A stretch of DNA of 64,000 bases from Bacillus bingmayongensis (GCF_000299035.1 NZ_JH921518.1:718439-782438); one strand, 5' to 3'; positions 18,681-28,422 are shown, counted from the stretch's first letter. Numbers and translations: made by a program. Notes: generated by a model from the sequence alone, not told the origin.

Positions 18681-20048
18681 TCATTTTAACAACTTTCGTA
18701 TAAATTTTAAAGCACTTTTTGTAGAAGAATAACGAATTTTCATATCAAATACTGTAGATTGAGACAAAATGCTTTTATAGTGCGAAAATGTGTGAAAACT
18801 TTGTTTTCCATGATAACTTCCTAATCCGCTACTTCCAACGCCGCCAAAGGGTAAATATGGCGTAGCAAGATGATACACAACGTCATTTATACAGCCACCG
18901 CCATATGAAATATTACTTGTAACTTGTTTTTGAATTTCTTTATTCTCTGAAAATATATATAAAGCTAATGATTTAGGTTGTCGTTGAATACTTTCAATGA
19001 TATCCTCTATTTTCTCATACTCTATAATCGGCAAAATCGGGCCAAAAATTTCATCTTCCATAATGGAATCCTGCCATGTAATATTCGTTACAACACTTGG
19101 CTCAATATGCAGAGTTTCTTCATTATATTTCCCACCAATTTCAACCTTTCCATCTTGTAAAAAAGAACATAACCTTTCAAAATGACGTTTACTGACAATC
19201 CGAACATAATTTTCATTTTGCAGTGGTTTTTCTCCATATTGATTTTTAATTTCAATTCGTAACGCTTCAATAAACTGTTCTTTTACAGAAGAATGAACAT
19301 AAATATAATCCGGTGCAACACACGTTTGTCCCGCATTTAAGAATTTTCCCCAAACAATGCGCCTTGCTGCTATTTCTAATTTTGCATCATCATGCACAAT
19401 ACATGGGCTTTTCCCGCCAAGCTCTAACGTAAGAGGTATCAATCTTTTAGCCGCTGCTTCCATGACAATTTTCCCCACTCCAACGCTGCCTGTGAAAAAA
19501 ATATAATCAAACGGCTCTTTTAACAGCGCTGTACTCTCATCAATACCGCCTTCAACAACCGCAACCAGTTCTATCGGAAATAATTCTCTTAACATTGTAG
19601 CAAGAAGATTCGAGACATTAGGGGTTAATTCCGACGGTTTTAAAACAACTGTGTTTCCAGCCGCTAAAGCCCCTACAAGAGGTGCAATCGCAAGTTGGAA
19701 TGGATAATTCCACGGAGCCATTACAAGGGTAACACCATAGGGCTCTGGAACTACTTTCCCTTTCGAACCAACATGTGTAAGTGCTGTACGAACGTGCTTT
19801 GGCTTACTCAATGAAGAAAGATGTTTCATTAAAAATGAAATTTCCTTTAATGCGTATCCAACCTCTGTCGTAAATGATTCATGATCTGATTTATTTAAAT
19901 CTAATTTTAACGCTTGAAAAATATCAGACTCAAAACGCTGAATCCCTTCATATAATCTTTTTAAATGTTGCTTTCTTTCTTCTATATTTCTTGTATGACC
20001 TTTAGAAAAATATGATTTTTGCTCGTTCACAATAGAAGTGATATTCAT
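18681..20048 (-). CDS. Aldehyde dehydrogenase, class-3 type (YwdH-like)
   Basis: NAD(P)-dependent aldehyde oxidation, 455 residues. Catalytic Cys in FLNAGQTCVAPDY, Glu in LTLELGGKSP, coenzyme-loop glycines in FTGSVGVGKIV, and the class-3 ending (YLPFGGVGSSGLGSYHGKQ, then FSHYKSIL). It resembles fatty-aldehyde and YwdH-type dehydrogenases. Alone in its transcription unit, with repeat B4 directly upstream. The substrate is not predictable. Confidence 0.88.
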   Translation of the reverse strand: MNITSIVNEQKSYFSKGHTRNIEERKQHLKRLYEGIQRFESDIFQALKLDLNKSDHESFTTEVGYALKEISFLMKHLSSLSKPKHVRTALTHVGSKGKVVPEPYGVTLVMAPWNYPFQLAIAPLVGALAAGNTVVLKPSELTPNVSNLLATMLRELFPIELVAVVEGGIDESTALLKEPFDYIFFTGSVGVGKIVMEAAAKRLIPLTLELGGKSPCIVHDDAKLEIAARRIVWGKFLNAGQTCVAPDYIYVHSSVKEQFIEALRIEIKNQYGEKPLQNENYVRIVSKRHFERLCSFLQDGKVEIGGKYNEETLHIEPSVVTNITWQDSIMEDEIFGPILPIIEYEKIEDIIESIQRQPKSLALYIFSENKEIQKQVTSNISYGGGCINDVVYHLATPYLPFGGVGSSGLGSYHGKQSFHTFSHYKSILSQSTVFDMKIRYSSTKSALKFIRKLLK

Positions 20049-20080
20049 CTACTATTCCCACCTTCTATGTTTATATTGAT

Positions 20081-20232
20081 TTTTCAACATATAAGTCACT
20101 GTTACGAAAAACAAAAGGTGACCTGCACTCATTTTCTCTCTTTATTTTAACTCGGCATGGGGCAGGAAGAGGAATTCTCCTCTTCTACGCATGACCAGAT
20201 GCTCTCCCCCACCTAAAAGAAAAAGTTTTTCT
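20081..20232 (+). repeat. Interspersed repeat family B, copy 4
   Basis: Full-length copy of about 150 bp: TTTTCAACATATAAGTCAC start, GACCTGCACTCATT core, GGCATGGGGC, and CTCTCCCCCACCTAAAAG near the end. It fills most of the gap between the aldehyde dehydrogenase and inhA1. Confidence 0.75.
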
Positions 20233-20287
20233 ATTCTTAAAGTTTCATTATATATGAGTTTGTATTTCATATATAATACATTTGCTC

Positions 20288-20326
20288 AAAAAAAAGCTGT
20301 TGAAAGGAAAACCTTCAACAGCTTCT
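20288..20326 (-). terminator. Terminator of inhA1
   Basis: GAAGCTGTTGAAGG/CCTTTCAACAGCTTTTTTTT hairpin in minus orientation, a few bases past the inhA1 stop. Confidence 0.9.
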
Positions 20327-20332
20327 TCATAA

Positions 20333-22720
20333 TTAACGATATAAGCGAACTGCACCTGCAGATTTATCATCAGCTTGACCAACTACTTCAAATTTCAGAC
20401 CAAGTTTCGGTAAGATACGTCCTGCATCTGGAATTTGTTTGTTAATATAAGCTTTAGAATCATCGAATTTCGCAACACCTGGTAATCCATTGTATTCAAA
20501 TGTTCCACGAGTTGGTGATACAACTTTCCAAGCTGGTGTTTGATCGAATGAGAATGCTGCATCAGCAATTTGATAACGTGTGCTATCTTTAAATGTTGGC
20601 TTACCATTTAAAGTTCCTGCAATTGCTTCAGGATGAGAATCAACTACACCAAGGAATCCGTATCCTGGATGTACGCCAACCCAGTTATCTGTATAGCTTG
20701 AATCTGCATACCATACAACCATACCTGTGTTATATACTGGACCACGAGCAAATTTTAATGCTTCATCAGCACCAGCATAGTTTCTCCACTCTACATAGTA
20801 GTTATGATCCTTCTTCTCAATTCCATTTGAAACAACAAAGCCGTCTAACTTAAACTGCGTATCGCCTTCTGCATCATCAGAGAATACAACATTACCATCT
20901 ACTGTTAATGCTGCATTATCAAGCGTAAAGCCATTTAATGCTAAACCACCATCAGTTACATATTCAAATACTAGCTTCACTTTTTTACCTTTAAATTGGC
21001 TTAAATCATACGATTTGTCTACCCATTGTCCAAGCGTTGTATCTGCACCATCTTTTACATTTTTATTACCGATTGTATCGATTAATGTTTTTGATCCATC
21101 TTCTGCTACCGCATGTACTTCTAAGAAATCATAATCTGTTTCAATTTCATACAACGATTTGTAATCAAATTTTGCATTTGTTGCATTTGTTAAATCAAAT
21201 AAAGGCGTTTCTAATGTAGTATGTAAATCATCGCCTTTTGTACTATAGTAGTACTTCTTACCAAATGCAGGCTCAATTCCTTTTACCTCTTTCTCTGGTA
21301 GGTTGACACGAATCATACCTGGTCGAGCGGTTTTTGTTACACTTTGATCTAAGTATGTTGCATAACCAATTCCTCGGTTTAACTTATCATAATCTACTTC
21401 CACAATGTTTGCCCAGTTTCCACCAATTGTTTTTTGGAAGAACTCCTTGTTTTGCGGAGAGAAACTTGTTGGCGTCGTTCCAGCAATGTTACCTGCCCAG
21501 CTACCGCCACTCATAATAGACCATGACTGAACTGGTTCACCGCCGCCAGAATATTTTGTGTCATACTCATCTGGAAGACCTAAATCATGACCATATTCAT
21601 GTGCGAATACACCAACTGCTCCGTCTTCTGGTTCAATTGTGTAGTCGAATGCTGCCATTTTACCGCCCCAATATGGAACTTTTGCTTGTGTACCATCAAT
21701 CGGGAATGGTTTTTGACCAATTGTCCAGCGGTGTGACCAAATCGCATCGTCACCTAATTTACCGCCGCCAGCTTCTTGTCCAACACCAGCATGGATAACC
21801 ATTAAATGATCAATCAAACCATCTGCTTGATTTTGATTGCCATCACCATTTACATCATATTGATCAAATTGATCAAATTCTGATAAATCAAGACCGCTAT
21901 CTACCGCTGCTTTTAACGCATCCTTAATTAGGTCACGAGGTCCTAATGGGCCTTTATTATCATGGCCGTCTCCAGCATCTGCACCGTAATCAGCCGCTTT
22001 ACCTGGAACTGTTAACCACTTTGTAACTGTTCCATCTACTGTATAGCTACCGCCAGATTGTTCCTCATAATATTTTTTAAATGTTTCAATGCTTGTCCCA
22101 TCTTCTAATTGAAACGGCTCGTCACCAAATAACATTTTTTGATAATGTTCTTGATTAAAATCACTAGAATACATATAACCAGGTTCTTTATCAATATTGT
22201 TATGTTTGAAATCATCATATTCTACAAGCAATACAAGTACTTTATCTTTACGAACTTCCCCGTTATACTCTTTTGCTTTTGCAGGAGTCGTTGGCACTTT
22301 ACCATTTAATGCGCCTTTAGCAGGAACCGCCCCATTCCCATTTCCATTTGCTGGTTTTTCTAATTTTTCCTTTGTATCTGTCTTTGCATCCTTAACTTTC
22401 TTCAAGAAATCAGATGCTTCTTTTGTAACAGAATCCCCAGTTGTTTCTTCTTTTCCAGGCTTGTCACCCTTCTTTTTCTCTACATACTTTTCGACAGCTT
22501 TCTTTGTTTCTTCTTTTGAAGCGGATGAATCAATTACTCCTCGTTTTTTCAGCGCTTCAGCTAAACGCTCTTCTGGAATTAAATGATCATCAATTGGGCT
22601 TGTTGCTACTTTTTTTACAGGTGTTTCTGCATAAACAGATTGACTACCTACCCCAAACGAACAACCAAGAACAGCTGCTACCGCAAGTGTTGATAGCACT
22701 TTGAATGGTTTCTTTTTCAT
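20333..22720 (-). CDS. inhA1: Immune inhibitor A (InhA1), secreted M6 metalloprotease
   Basis: Secreted zinc protease of 795 residues that degrades host antibacterial peptides and processes other secreted proteins in the B. cereus group. Signal peptide, a propeptide rich in Lys/Glu, the peptidase M6 domain with zinc motif [16 protein letters not shown] near residue 375 and the serine-containing SIMSGGSW, then a beta-sandwich region ([13 protein letters not shown]). It is divergent from sinI-sinR with 378 bp between; this order matches the inhA1 locus known next to sinIR. Expression is known to depend on SinR and transition-state control in related strains. Confidence 0.93.
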   Translation of the reverse strand: MKKKPFKVLSTLAVAAVLGCSFGVGSQSVYAETPVKKVATSPIDDHLIPEERLAEALKKRGVIDSSASKEETKKAVEKYVEKKKGDKPGKEETTGDSVTKEASDFLKKVKDAKTDTKEKLEKPANGNGNGAVPAKGALNGKVPTTPAKAKEYNGEVRKDKVLVLLVEYDDFKHNNIDKEPGYMYSSDFNQEHYQKMLFGDEPFQLEDGTSIETFKKYYEEQSGGSYTVDGTVTKWLTVPGKAADYGADAGDGHDNKGPLGPRDLIKDALKAAVDSGLDLSEFDQFDQYDVNGDGNQNQADGLIDHLMVIHAGVGQEAGGGKLGDDAIWSHRWTIGQKPFPIDGTQAKVPYWGGKMAAFDYTIEPEDGAVGVFAHEYGHDLGLPDEYDTKYSGGGEPVQSWSIMSGGSWAGNIAGTTPTSFSPQNKEFFQKTIGGNWANIVEVDYDKLNRGIGYATYLDQSVTKTARPGMIRVNLPEKEVKGIEPAFGKKYYYSTKGDDLHTTLETPLFDLTNATNAKFDYKSLYEIETDYDFLEVHAVAEDGSKTLIDTIGNKNVKDGADTTLGQWVDKSYDLSQFKGKKVKLVFEYVTDGGLALNGFTLDNAALTVDGNVVFSDDAEGDTQFKLDGFVVSNGIEKKDHNYYVEWRNYAGADEALKFARGPVYNTGMVVWYADSSYTDNWVGVHPGYGFLGVVDSHPEAIAGTLNGKPTFKDSTRYQIADAAFSFDQTPAWKVVSPTRGTFEYNGLPGVAKFDDSKAYINKQIPDAGRILPKLGLKFEVVGQADDKSAGAVRLYR

Positions 22721-23098
22721 CCCATTTCCTCCCCTAATAAGAATATGTACTAATATTTAGATAATAATAAAAATTCAGTAATTTTTCAATAATTTGTTTT
22801 ATTTTGCGTTATTTTGTAAAATTCGTAATATTTTTGTAAAAATTCCATGTTATTTATAAAAATGTTTCTCAATATGTCAGTTATTTCTGAAGATATTGAT
22901 AAATTTCTATAAAACTATTACAATTTCTTTATAGAATGACAAAACAGTAACTTCTTCATTGGTTTTACCTACAAAATATACAATAAATTAACATTATTTT
23001 TACCAAATTAACTTTTCAAAATATTATAATGTGTTTAAATGATTGTTTATTTTGTACGATTCATGACATGACAATTGAACATTAGGGAGGAATACATT
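22721..23098. promoter_or_regulatory. Divergent control region between inhA1 and sinI
   Basis: Very A/T-rich, 378 bp, no ORF. It must hold the promoters of inhA1 (minus) and sinIR (plus). A TATAAT at about 23026-23031 could be a -10 for sinI, but no convincing -35 at 17 bp is seen and no perfect SinR-type pair like those at the matrix promoters. Confidence 0.5.
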
Positions 23099-23230
23099 TT
23101 GTACAAAGACAAGGCAGATACGCTAGATCAGGATTGGATTGACTTAATGCTCGAAGCTTTAGATGCGGGAATCGCTATTCAAGATATCGAACACTTTTTC
23201 CAACGCATGAACCAACCTACTGGAAACTAG
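23099..23230 (+). CDS. sinI: SinI, antagonist of SinR
   Basis: Small protein of 43 residues that binds SinR and frees its targets, turning on matrix genes. It has the family core LDQDWIDLMLEALDAGI followed by HFFQRMNQ, which mirrors the C-terminal dimerisation segment of the adjacent SinR. TTG start at 23099 with GGGAGG eight bases upstream. It precedes sinR by 82 bp in the same direction. Confidence 0.9.
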   Translation: MYKDKADTLDQDWIDLMLEALDAGIAIQDIEHFFQRMNQPTGN

Positions 23231-23312
23231 CAGAGGCGTTCTTTTTAACGAAATTTGTGTTATACTAATGACATCATAAGCCGACTACATACTTACAGAA
23301 AGGTGCGCAAAG

Positions 23313-23636
23313 ATGATAGGAGAACGTATAAAACGCCTTCGTTTGCAAAGAGGGATTTCTTTAACAGAACTTGCTGAAAAAGCTGGTGTCGCAAAGTCTT
23401 ACATCAGCTCTATTGAACGAAATTTACAAAAGAACCCTTCCATTCAATTTCTTGAAAAAATCGCAAATGTTCTACAGATACCAGTTGACACGCTCCTCCA
23501 CGATGAAACAACATCTGAAAACCAATTAGATTCGGAATGGACACATCTCGTCAAAGAAGCAATGAACTCTGGTGTCTCAAAAGAGCAATTCCGTGAATTT
23601 CTAGAGTTTACAAAATGGAAGAAAAACCAGAAATAA
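23313..23636 (+). CDS. sinR: SinR, master regulator of biofilm formation
   Basis: DNA-binding repressor of 107 residues. Xre-type helix-turn-helix in residues 1-61 (LRLQRGISLTELAEKAGVAK, then YISSIERN) and a SinI-like tetramerisation segment at 75-100 (LDSEWTHLVKEAMNSGVSKE). Its boxes (GTTCTTT pairs) are visible upstream of calY, the DUF4047 gene and sipW in the next 4 kb. Ribosome binding site AAAGGTG. Confidence 0.95.
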   Translation: MIGERIKRLRLQRGISLTELAEKAGVAKSYISSIERNLQKNPSIQFLEKIANVLQIPVDTLLHDETTSENQLDSEWTHLVKEAMNSGVSKEQFREFLEFTKWKKNQK

Positions 23637-23647
23637 TATAAACAAGA

Positions 23648-23679
23648 AGGAGTGCATACTGGGGAGCACTCTTTTTTTA
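23648..23679 (+). terminator. Terminator of sinIR
   Basis: GAGTGC/GCACTC stem followed by seven T, 12 bp after the sinR stop. Confidence 0.8.
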
Positions 23680-23684
23680 TTTAC

Positions 23685-23712
23685 AAAAAAAGCGGGGAAT
23701 CCCCGCTTTTTT
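23685..23712 (-). terminator. Terminator of calY
   Basis: AAAAAAGCGGGG/CCCCGCTTTTTT with a three-base loop, convergent with the sinR terminator. Confidence 0.9.
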
Positions 23713-23732
23713 GTGTGTTATTTCTTTATTAG

Positions 23733-24326
23733 TTATTTCTCTTCGCCTTCAGTTTGGTTTGCATTAAATGTCCATTCTAAGTTTAATGCATCGCCTTGGA
23801 ATTTATTTTGATCTGCTTTATTGTCTACAAACTCAAATTGTACCCATAGATAGTCTTCAGTTCCTGGTTGTAAACCGCCCTCTTCACCCCACTCTGGAGC
23901 AAAGATATCTTTTGCTAAAAGGTCTGGATCTGCCTTTTGTAACTCTGCTAATGTTGTTTCATATACTGGCTCACTTTGTGTATCCCAGTTCCAAATGAAA
24001 TTAACTTTAATGTGCTCAGCAAAATCTTCCCCAGCATTATCACCTTTAGCATCTGTTACCGTATACTTCGTTGCTAATTTAACATCTTTAATTGCTAATG
24101 TGCCGCTGTTCTTTAATAAGAACTCTTTCTTAACAGTATCCCCTGGTTTAAGGTCCTTAATATCTACAATTGTTTTAGGGTCTAAAGTAAGATCTAATGT
24201 ACCCGCTGCAAACGTATTGTTCGATACTTCTTTGTCACTAAAGTAAGCGAATGTTCCTCCACCGATTAAAGATAATCCCAATGCTGCTGAAGCGACTCCC
24301 ATACCTAATTTTTTCTTTAAACTCAC
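23733..24326 (-). CDS. calY: Camelysin (CalY), TasA-family matrix fibre protein
   Basis: Surface protein of 197 residues of the camelysin/TasA family. Signal peptide MSLKKKLGMGVASAALG with SipW-type cleavage region before FAYFSDKEVSNNTFAAGTL, the sequence shared by all family members. In the B. cereus group it forms fibres with TasA and has been described as a cell-surface metalloprotease, although no classical zinc motif is visible. It lies next to sinR and has SinR-type boxes upstream. Paralogue of tasA at 25.6 kb. Confidence 0.93.
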   Translation of the reverse strand: MSLKKKLGMGVASAALGLSLIGGGTFAYFSDKEVSNNTFAAGTLDLTLDPKTIVDIKDLKPGDTVKKEFLLKNSGTLAIKDVKLATKYTVTDAKGDNAGEDFAEHIKVNFIWNWDTQSEPVYETTLAELQKADPDLLAKDIFAPEWGEEGGLQPGTEDYLWVQFEFVDNKADQNKFQGDALNLEWTFNANQTEGEEK

Positions 24327-24447
24327 TTTAAATTCCCCCTAGCTGTTTTTTATTGTTATCTCTTAATGTAGGATAAGAGGTATAACTAATAGAATGACTA
24401 TTATTTTTCTACGGCCAATGTATGTACAATACCCCTTAAATTTCTCT

Positions 24448-24485
24448 GTTCTTTAAAAAACCACCTTATGTTCATTATAAAGAAC
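24448..24485. promoter_or_regulatory. SinR-type operator upstream of calY
   Basis: GTTCTTT at 24448-24454 and an inverted pair GTTCATTATAAAGAAC at 24470-24485, 120-160 bp before the calY start. SinR of bacilli recognises GTTCTYT-like boxes; AAAGAAC is the same box on the other strand. Confidence 0.65.
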
Positions 24486-24608
24486 ATAAGAGTGTAATTG
24501 CAACCAAAAATAATATTACTTTATTTCTCAATATTTTACAGAATTTTCAAAATAATAAACCCTTTATAATGAAGGATCCCTACAATTGGCAGCAGGTTCT
24601 TCCGCTAG

Positions 24609-24722
24609 TATGAAGTGAAACTTTATTCAATGAAGGGTTCAAAATTCCCATCACCAATCAGGCTTTTACGGACAGTACTCCTACTGAATTTTAATATGGA
24701 AGTGTTACTGTCCGCGAATAGC
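24609..24722 (+). repeat. Degenerate copy of repeat family A
   Basis: Keeps AAGTGAAACTTTATTCA at one end, then CACCAATCAGGCTTTTACGG and ACAGTA, and GTTACTGTCCGCGAATAGC at the other end. It directly abuts the stop of the DUF4047-type gene. Confidence 0.6.
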
Positions 24723-25471
24723 TACTGTGCTACTTTTGTAGATTGTTCCTTAGATTGGTCCTTAGGTGGATTTCCCGTTTCTGTTTCTTTTGGATGATTC
24801 TCCTCTTTCAGCTGATTATGTTGATTCGTTTCTTCTACAGTTGCTATTTCTTCTTTCTTTTCAGGCGGTACTATTTGTTCTGCTGGCTTTTCTACTTCTT
24901 TCGCCTGCTCACTTAGCTTTTGCTTTTCCTTTTCATCATCTATTTGCTTTTGGAATCCTTGAATTTGTTCATCTATTTTTTGCAAGTTTACTTGCTTGTC
25001 TACATTCTCACAAATTTTCTTAATAAACTCTAAACCAGTTTGTGTAGAATGAATGATTTGCTGATTGGATTCTAAATTACGATCCTTTTCACGTTCTACT
25101 AATTGGTTATAATAACTTTCAATCTCTACGTATATGTTTTGCAATGCTTCACGCTCAGGAACAATCTTTTCACGTTGTTGTTTCCATAAGTTCAGCTTTT
25201 TTTCAAGAGCTTCTACAGAATTGATTTCTAGTTCTTTATTCATCTCATCATATGCATGTAAAATAGATTGTTCATGCTGCTGAGCATCGTTTTTTAATAC
25301 ATCTATTGTTTTCGGAAATACAGGTGCCGCGGAAATAACAGCTTGAACCTTTTGTTCTTTTACAAAAGCAGCTTCCGTATGAGTAACAATTTGAGAGCCC
25401 ATATAAAAAGCACCTGAACACATACATGGTAATATGAGCATCGCTTTTATCCTCTTTGAAGCTTTTGACAT
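24722..25471 (-). CDS. DUF4047-type secreted protein of the matrix locus (BC1280-like)
   Basis: Exported protein of 249 residues: N-terminal signal (KRIKAMLILPCMCSGAFYMG), then long charged helices with coiled-coil character (EKKLNLWKQQREKIVPEREA, IDEQIQGFQKQIDDEKEKQK) and a Glu/Lys/Pro/Asn-rich tail. Its position between calY and tasA matches the gene known as BC1280 in B. cereus ATCC 14579, reported to take part in biofilm formation. ATG at 25471 with GAGAGG upstream; longer starts exist at 25486 and 25495. A perfect inverted SinR-type box lies 30 bp upstream. Confidence 0.8.
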   Translation of the reverse strand: MSKASKRIKAMLILPCMCSGAFYMGSQIVTHTEAAFVKEQKVQAVISAAPVFPKTIDVLKNDAQQHEQSILHAYDEMNKELEINSVEALEKKLNLWKQQREKIVPEREALQNIYVEIESYYNQLVEREKDRNLESNQQIIHSTQTGLEFIKKICENVDKQVNLQKIDEQIQGFQKQIDDEKEKQKLSEQAKEVEKPAEQIVPPEKKEEIATVEETNQHNQLKEENHPKETETGNPPKDQSKEQSTKVAQ

Positions 25472-25500
25472 TATACCCTCTCCCATTACGTGCATTTCAC

Positions 25501-25516
25501 GTTCTTTATGAAGAAC
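25501..25516. promoter_or_regulatory. SinR-type operator upstream of the DUF4047 gene
   Basis: GTTCTTTATGAAGAAC, two SinR-type half sites as a tight inverted repeat, just upstream of the gene start at 25471. Confidence 0.65.
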
Positions 25517-25607
25517 TTATATATTCATTATAATGAAGTTGTATTTAAATGAAAAGAAAAAGCTATATCATTTTTCATTCACTTTATCTCTTATATCTAT
25601 CAAAAAG

Positions 25608-25636
25608 AAAAAAGCTATCATTTTGATAGCTTTTTA
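25608..25636 (-). terminator. Terminator of sipW-tasA
   Basis: AAAAGCTATCA/TGATAGCTTTT with a TTT loop followed by T-rich sequence on the minus strand. Confidence 0.85.
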
Positions 25637-26221
25637 TCTTTCCTCACCTTTTGTTTGCTGTGCATCAAATGTCCATTTCAACTCAAGCGTATCTCCTTGG
25701 AACTGATTTTGATTTTTCCCATTATCTACAAACTCAAATTTCACTTTAAATGTATCCTTGTTTCCCGCTTTAATTCCCTTCTCATCTAATACCTCAGAAA
25801 GTGCATCATCATTAACTGGTACCGATGGTTTTCCTATTAATTGAGATAATTTCTTTTCTTTTATAATCGCATGTCCCTTATCCATATTTCTTAAAATCGT
25901 TACTTTAATATGGTCACCAAAATCTTCAGTATTATCACTTTTCGCATCTTTCACGCTATATTCTGAGTGTAATAAAACTTTTTCAATATCTAATGTCCCG
26001 CTATTTACTAATTCAAAATCGCGAATGATTGTATCACCAGGCTTAATATTATTAACATTAATAATTGCTGTCGGATTTGCAGTTAAATCAAGCGTACCTG
26101 CCGCAAATGTATTATTTGTGACTTCTTTATCGCTAAAGTACGCATATGTTCCTCCTCCAATTAATGCCGCTCCCATAATTGCCGATGTAATCCCCATTCC
26201 TAATTTTTTCTTTAAGGTCAT
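25634..26221 (-). CDS. tasA: TasA, major biofilm matrix fibre protein
   Basis: Secreted fibre-forming protein of 195 residues, paralogue of camelysin. MTLKKKLGMGITSAIMG signal, then YAYFSDKEVTNNTFAAGTLD, the family core, and a beta-sandwich body ending FQGDTLELKWTF. The ATG at 26221 follows GGGGGA and aligns with the MSLKKKLG start of CalY. It lies immediately downstream of sipW, its processing peptidase, without its own promoter gap (about 50 bp), so the two form an operon. Confidence 0.9.
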   Translation of the reverse strand: MTLKKKLGMGITSAIMGAALIGGGTYAYFSDKEVTNNTFAAGTLDLTANPTAIINVNNIKPGDTIIRDFELVNSGTLDIEKVLLHSEYSVKDAKSDNTEDFGDHIKVTILRNMDKGHAIIKEKKLSQLIGKPSVPVNDDALSEVLDEKGIKAGNKDTFKVKFEFVDNGKNQNQFQGDTLELKWTFDAQQTKGEER

Positions 26222-26270
26222 GTCCATATCCCCCAATAATATCTATCTATTTATAGAGAAAATAACGGAA

Positions 26271-26846
26271 TTACACAGATTGTCCAACATCTGTAGATTT
26301 ATTTTTCTTTTCATTATCAATGCTGCGGATTGCACTAAAAATAGAAATTATAGAATACAAAAGTAAGCATACGCCTGGAATAATTAAAAGTAACGCAGCT
26401 CCTGCTTTTGAATTTGCATAATTCAATAAATATCCCACATATGGAACTGTAATATCTTCATATTTTCCAATAACATTTTCTGCTAAGACTGGCTTTAAAT
26501 CTGGGCCATTATTATTGTCACCTTTTGTTTCATACATTACTTTCCCATTTACATCTTTCACACCAATAATACGGTGAGTTACAATTTTTTTCTCATCTTC
26601 TTTAAATGTAATTACATCACCTTTTTTATATTTAGATCCATCCTTCGTTGGTTCAATCGCAATAATTGAGCCCGTTAAAAATGTTGGTTCCATCGATCCA
26701 GATAGTACCGTTTTAAATTGATATCCCATTACGGTTGGATCCCCACCGCTTGCTTTTGATGAAATGACAACAAACGCTAAGCAAACCATCAAAGCAAATA
26801 AAACAAATGAGATGACGTTACTAATAATCTTCAAAACTAGTTTCAT
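26271..26846 (-). CDS. sipW: ER-type signal peptidase I SipW
   Basis: Membrane signal peptidase of 191 residues that cleaves the TasA/CalY precursors. Catalytic Ser in LSGSMEPTFLTGS and the His of the ER-type dyad in VTHRIIGVKD; transmembrane helices at both ends. The ATG at 26846 has GGAGGAG upstream. It is first in the sipW-tasA operon with a SinR-type pair in front. Confidence 0.93.
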   Translation of the reverse strand: MKLVLKIISNVISFVLFALMVCLAFVVISSKASGGDPTVMGYQFKTVLSGSMEPTFLTGSIIAIEPTKDGSKYKKGDVITFKEDEKKIVTHRIIGVKDVNGKVMYETKGDNNNGPDLKPVLAENVIGKYEDITVPYVGYLLNYANSKAGAALLLIIPGVCLLLYSIISIFSAIRSIDNEKKNKSTDVGQSV

Positions 26847-26900
26847 CGCTATCTCCTCCTCTTTATTATGTATATGCACATAAAACTAGGATATCCTGTT

Positions 26901-26920
26901 TTGTTCTTAAAAGAGAACTT
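26901..26920. promoter_or_regulatory. SinR-type operator upstream of sipW
   Basis: GTTCTTAAAAGAGAAC flanked by TT and TTAA: half sites GTTCTT and GAGAAC (GTTCTC on the other strand) 55-75 bp before the sipW start. Confidence 0.65.
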
Positions 26921-26954
26921 AAATTAATACTATAATGAACAATCCAAAAACGCA

Positions 26955-26986
26955 ATAAAAAATAGGCAATTGCTCATTGCCTATTC
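26955..26986 (-). terminator. Terminator of the D,D-carboxypeptidase gene
   Basis: AATAGGCAAT/ATTGCCTATT followed by TTTTTATTG on the minus strand. Confidence 0.85.
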
Positions 26987-28249
26987 CCCTTCTGAAACCG
27001 CATTCTTTTTAGCTCGTCTTACTACATATAAACCGATTATCATAAAGGTAATAAATCCAATTCCGATACTTGCCATCAACCCAATTGGATACGTAGGCTC
27101 AGCTGGCTTTATTTTTTTTTGCGGCATTACAAATGTAACATCTTCCTTAGAAAGAACATTAATGCTTTCAATCGTTTGATTATTTTTCGTCACATCTACT
27201 GTCCCGATGACATCTCCGCGGTGAATTCCTTTTTGATATAGTTTTTCTTTATCAACGGGAGCCGCTTTAAAGGATGTTTTCACATTCTTTCCTTCATCTT
27301 TCTTTAACATCAATTCTGCACTTTTTTCAAGTTCACAATCTATGTTTTTATCTAGATATGTTGTTATCTGATACCAATTATTTTTATCTAGCACCATTTG
27401 CTTTGTAAATTGCGAGAAGGAATGATCCGCGATTTGACGCATATCTTCGTAGATTTCTGGTCTTTGTGAGGCCATCACAACATTGATAATACGATTGCCA
27501 TCTTTCTCATTTAATAATACAAGTGTATTGCGTGCTTCATTTGTAAAACCTGTTTTTCCACCAATACTGTATGGGTTTTCAAAATAGGTAGATTTATTAA
27601 AAATAGAAACCGTTTGTTTAGATGTTGTAACCGTTATCCTTTTTGTATTCATAGCTTGTAAAATCTCAGGATATTGCTGAATTCCCCTCGTAATCATTGC
27701 CATATCATATGCCGTCGTATAATGATTCGGGTCATGTAAACCATTTGGCGTTATAAAATGACTATCCTTTGCCCCTAACTGCTTTGCTTTCTCATTCATC
27801 ATATTTGCAAAGTTTTCTATACTTCCCCCAATACGTTCACCAATTACATACGCAACATCATTTGCACTCAGCACCATTAAAATTGTGAGCGCTGTATTAC
27901 GATCGATCGTTTCCCCTACTTGAAATTCAAGTTGGTAGTTACTCTTTTCCTGATCTAATGCAGGTTGCGAAAACGTAAATTGCTCCTCTGGCTTCACATG
28001 CTCCATTAATAAAATAGCAGTCAATACTTTCGTCATACTTGCCGGAAATGCATGTTGATTTGCATTTTTATCGTACAAAACATCCCCTGTTTTTGCATCA
28101 ATTGAAACTGCAAACTGCCCAAATACAGTTGGACCTTGGCCAGGTTCCGGCACTGGTGCAATGCCAGTTTCAGCGTATAATGTCACAGGTGTCAAAAAGA
28201 GTAAACAAATAACCATAATAAAAACCGAAATTTTCTTGCAATTCCCCAT
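26981..28249 (-). CDS. D-alanyl-D-alanine carboxypeptidase (DacF/PBP5-like)
   Basis: Penicillin-binding protein of 422 residues trimming the terminal D-Ala of peptidoglycan stem peptides. Signal peptide; S11 peptidase motifs SMTK (catalytic Ser), SAND and KTGFTNEA; a PBP5-type C-terminal beta domain, then a membrane anchor (PIGLMASIGIGFITFMIIGL) with a basic tail. Closest in layout to DacF/DacA. It is the last gene of the matrix region but has its own terminator; a link to biofilm is not implied. Confidence 0.9.
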   Translation of the reverse strand: MGNCKKISVFIMVICLLFLTPVTLYAETGIAPVPEPGQGPTVFGQFAVSIDAKTGDVLYDKNANQHAFPASMTKVLTAILLMEHVKPEEQFTFSQPALDQEKSNYQLEFQVGETIDRNTALTILMVLSANDVAYVIGERIGGSIENFANMMNEKAKQLGAKDSHFITPNGLHDPNHYTTAYDMAMITRGIQQYPEILQAMNTKRITVTTSKQTVSIFNKSTYFENPYSIGGKTGFTNEARNTLVLLNEKDGNRIINVVMASQRPEIYEDMRQIADHSFSQFTKQMVLDKNNWYQITTYLDKNIDCELEKSAELMLKKDEGKNVKTSFKAAPVDKEKLYQKGIHRGDVIGTVDVTKNNQTIESINVLSKEDVTFVMPQKKIKPAEPTYPIGLMASIGIGFITFMIIGLYVVRRAKKNAVSEGE

Positions 28250-28389
28250 ATGACTCTCCCTTTTCTATTTTCTTTTTGCAGTATATACTAATTCTACCAA
28301 TCCGACATGAAATTGGTATTTAACTGGAAAAATAATTACCATTTTTCACTATATCATAATTTTACAAGAAAGGACATAATCATATGCAT

Positions 28390-28422
28390 AAAAATAAGAA
28401 GGACTCATTCTTTCTCATCCTT
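28390..28422 (-). terminator. Terminator of the 75-residue gene
   Basis: GAAGGA/TCCTTC stem with inner pairing, then TTATTTTT on the minus strand. Confidence 0.5.

Noticed and set aside
18681-20048. Several long open frames on the opposite strand of the pot, aldehyde dehydrogenase and inhA1 genes
   Set aside because: They are shadows of well-supported genes, lack ribosome binding sites and show no family similarity.
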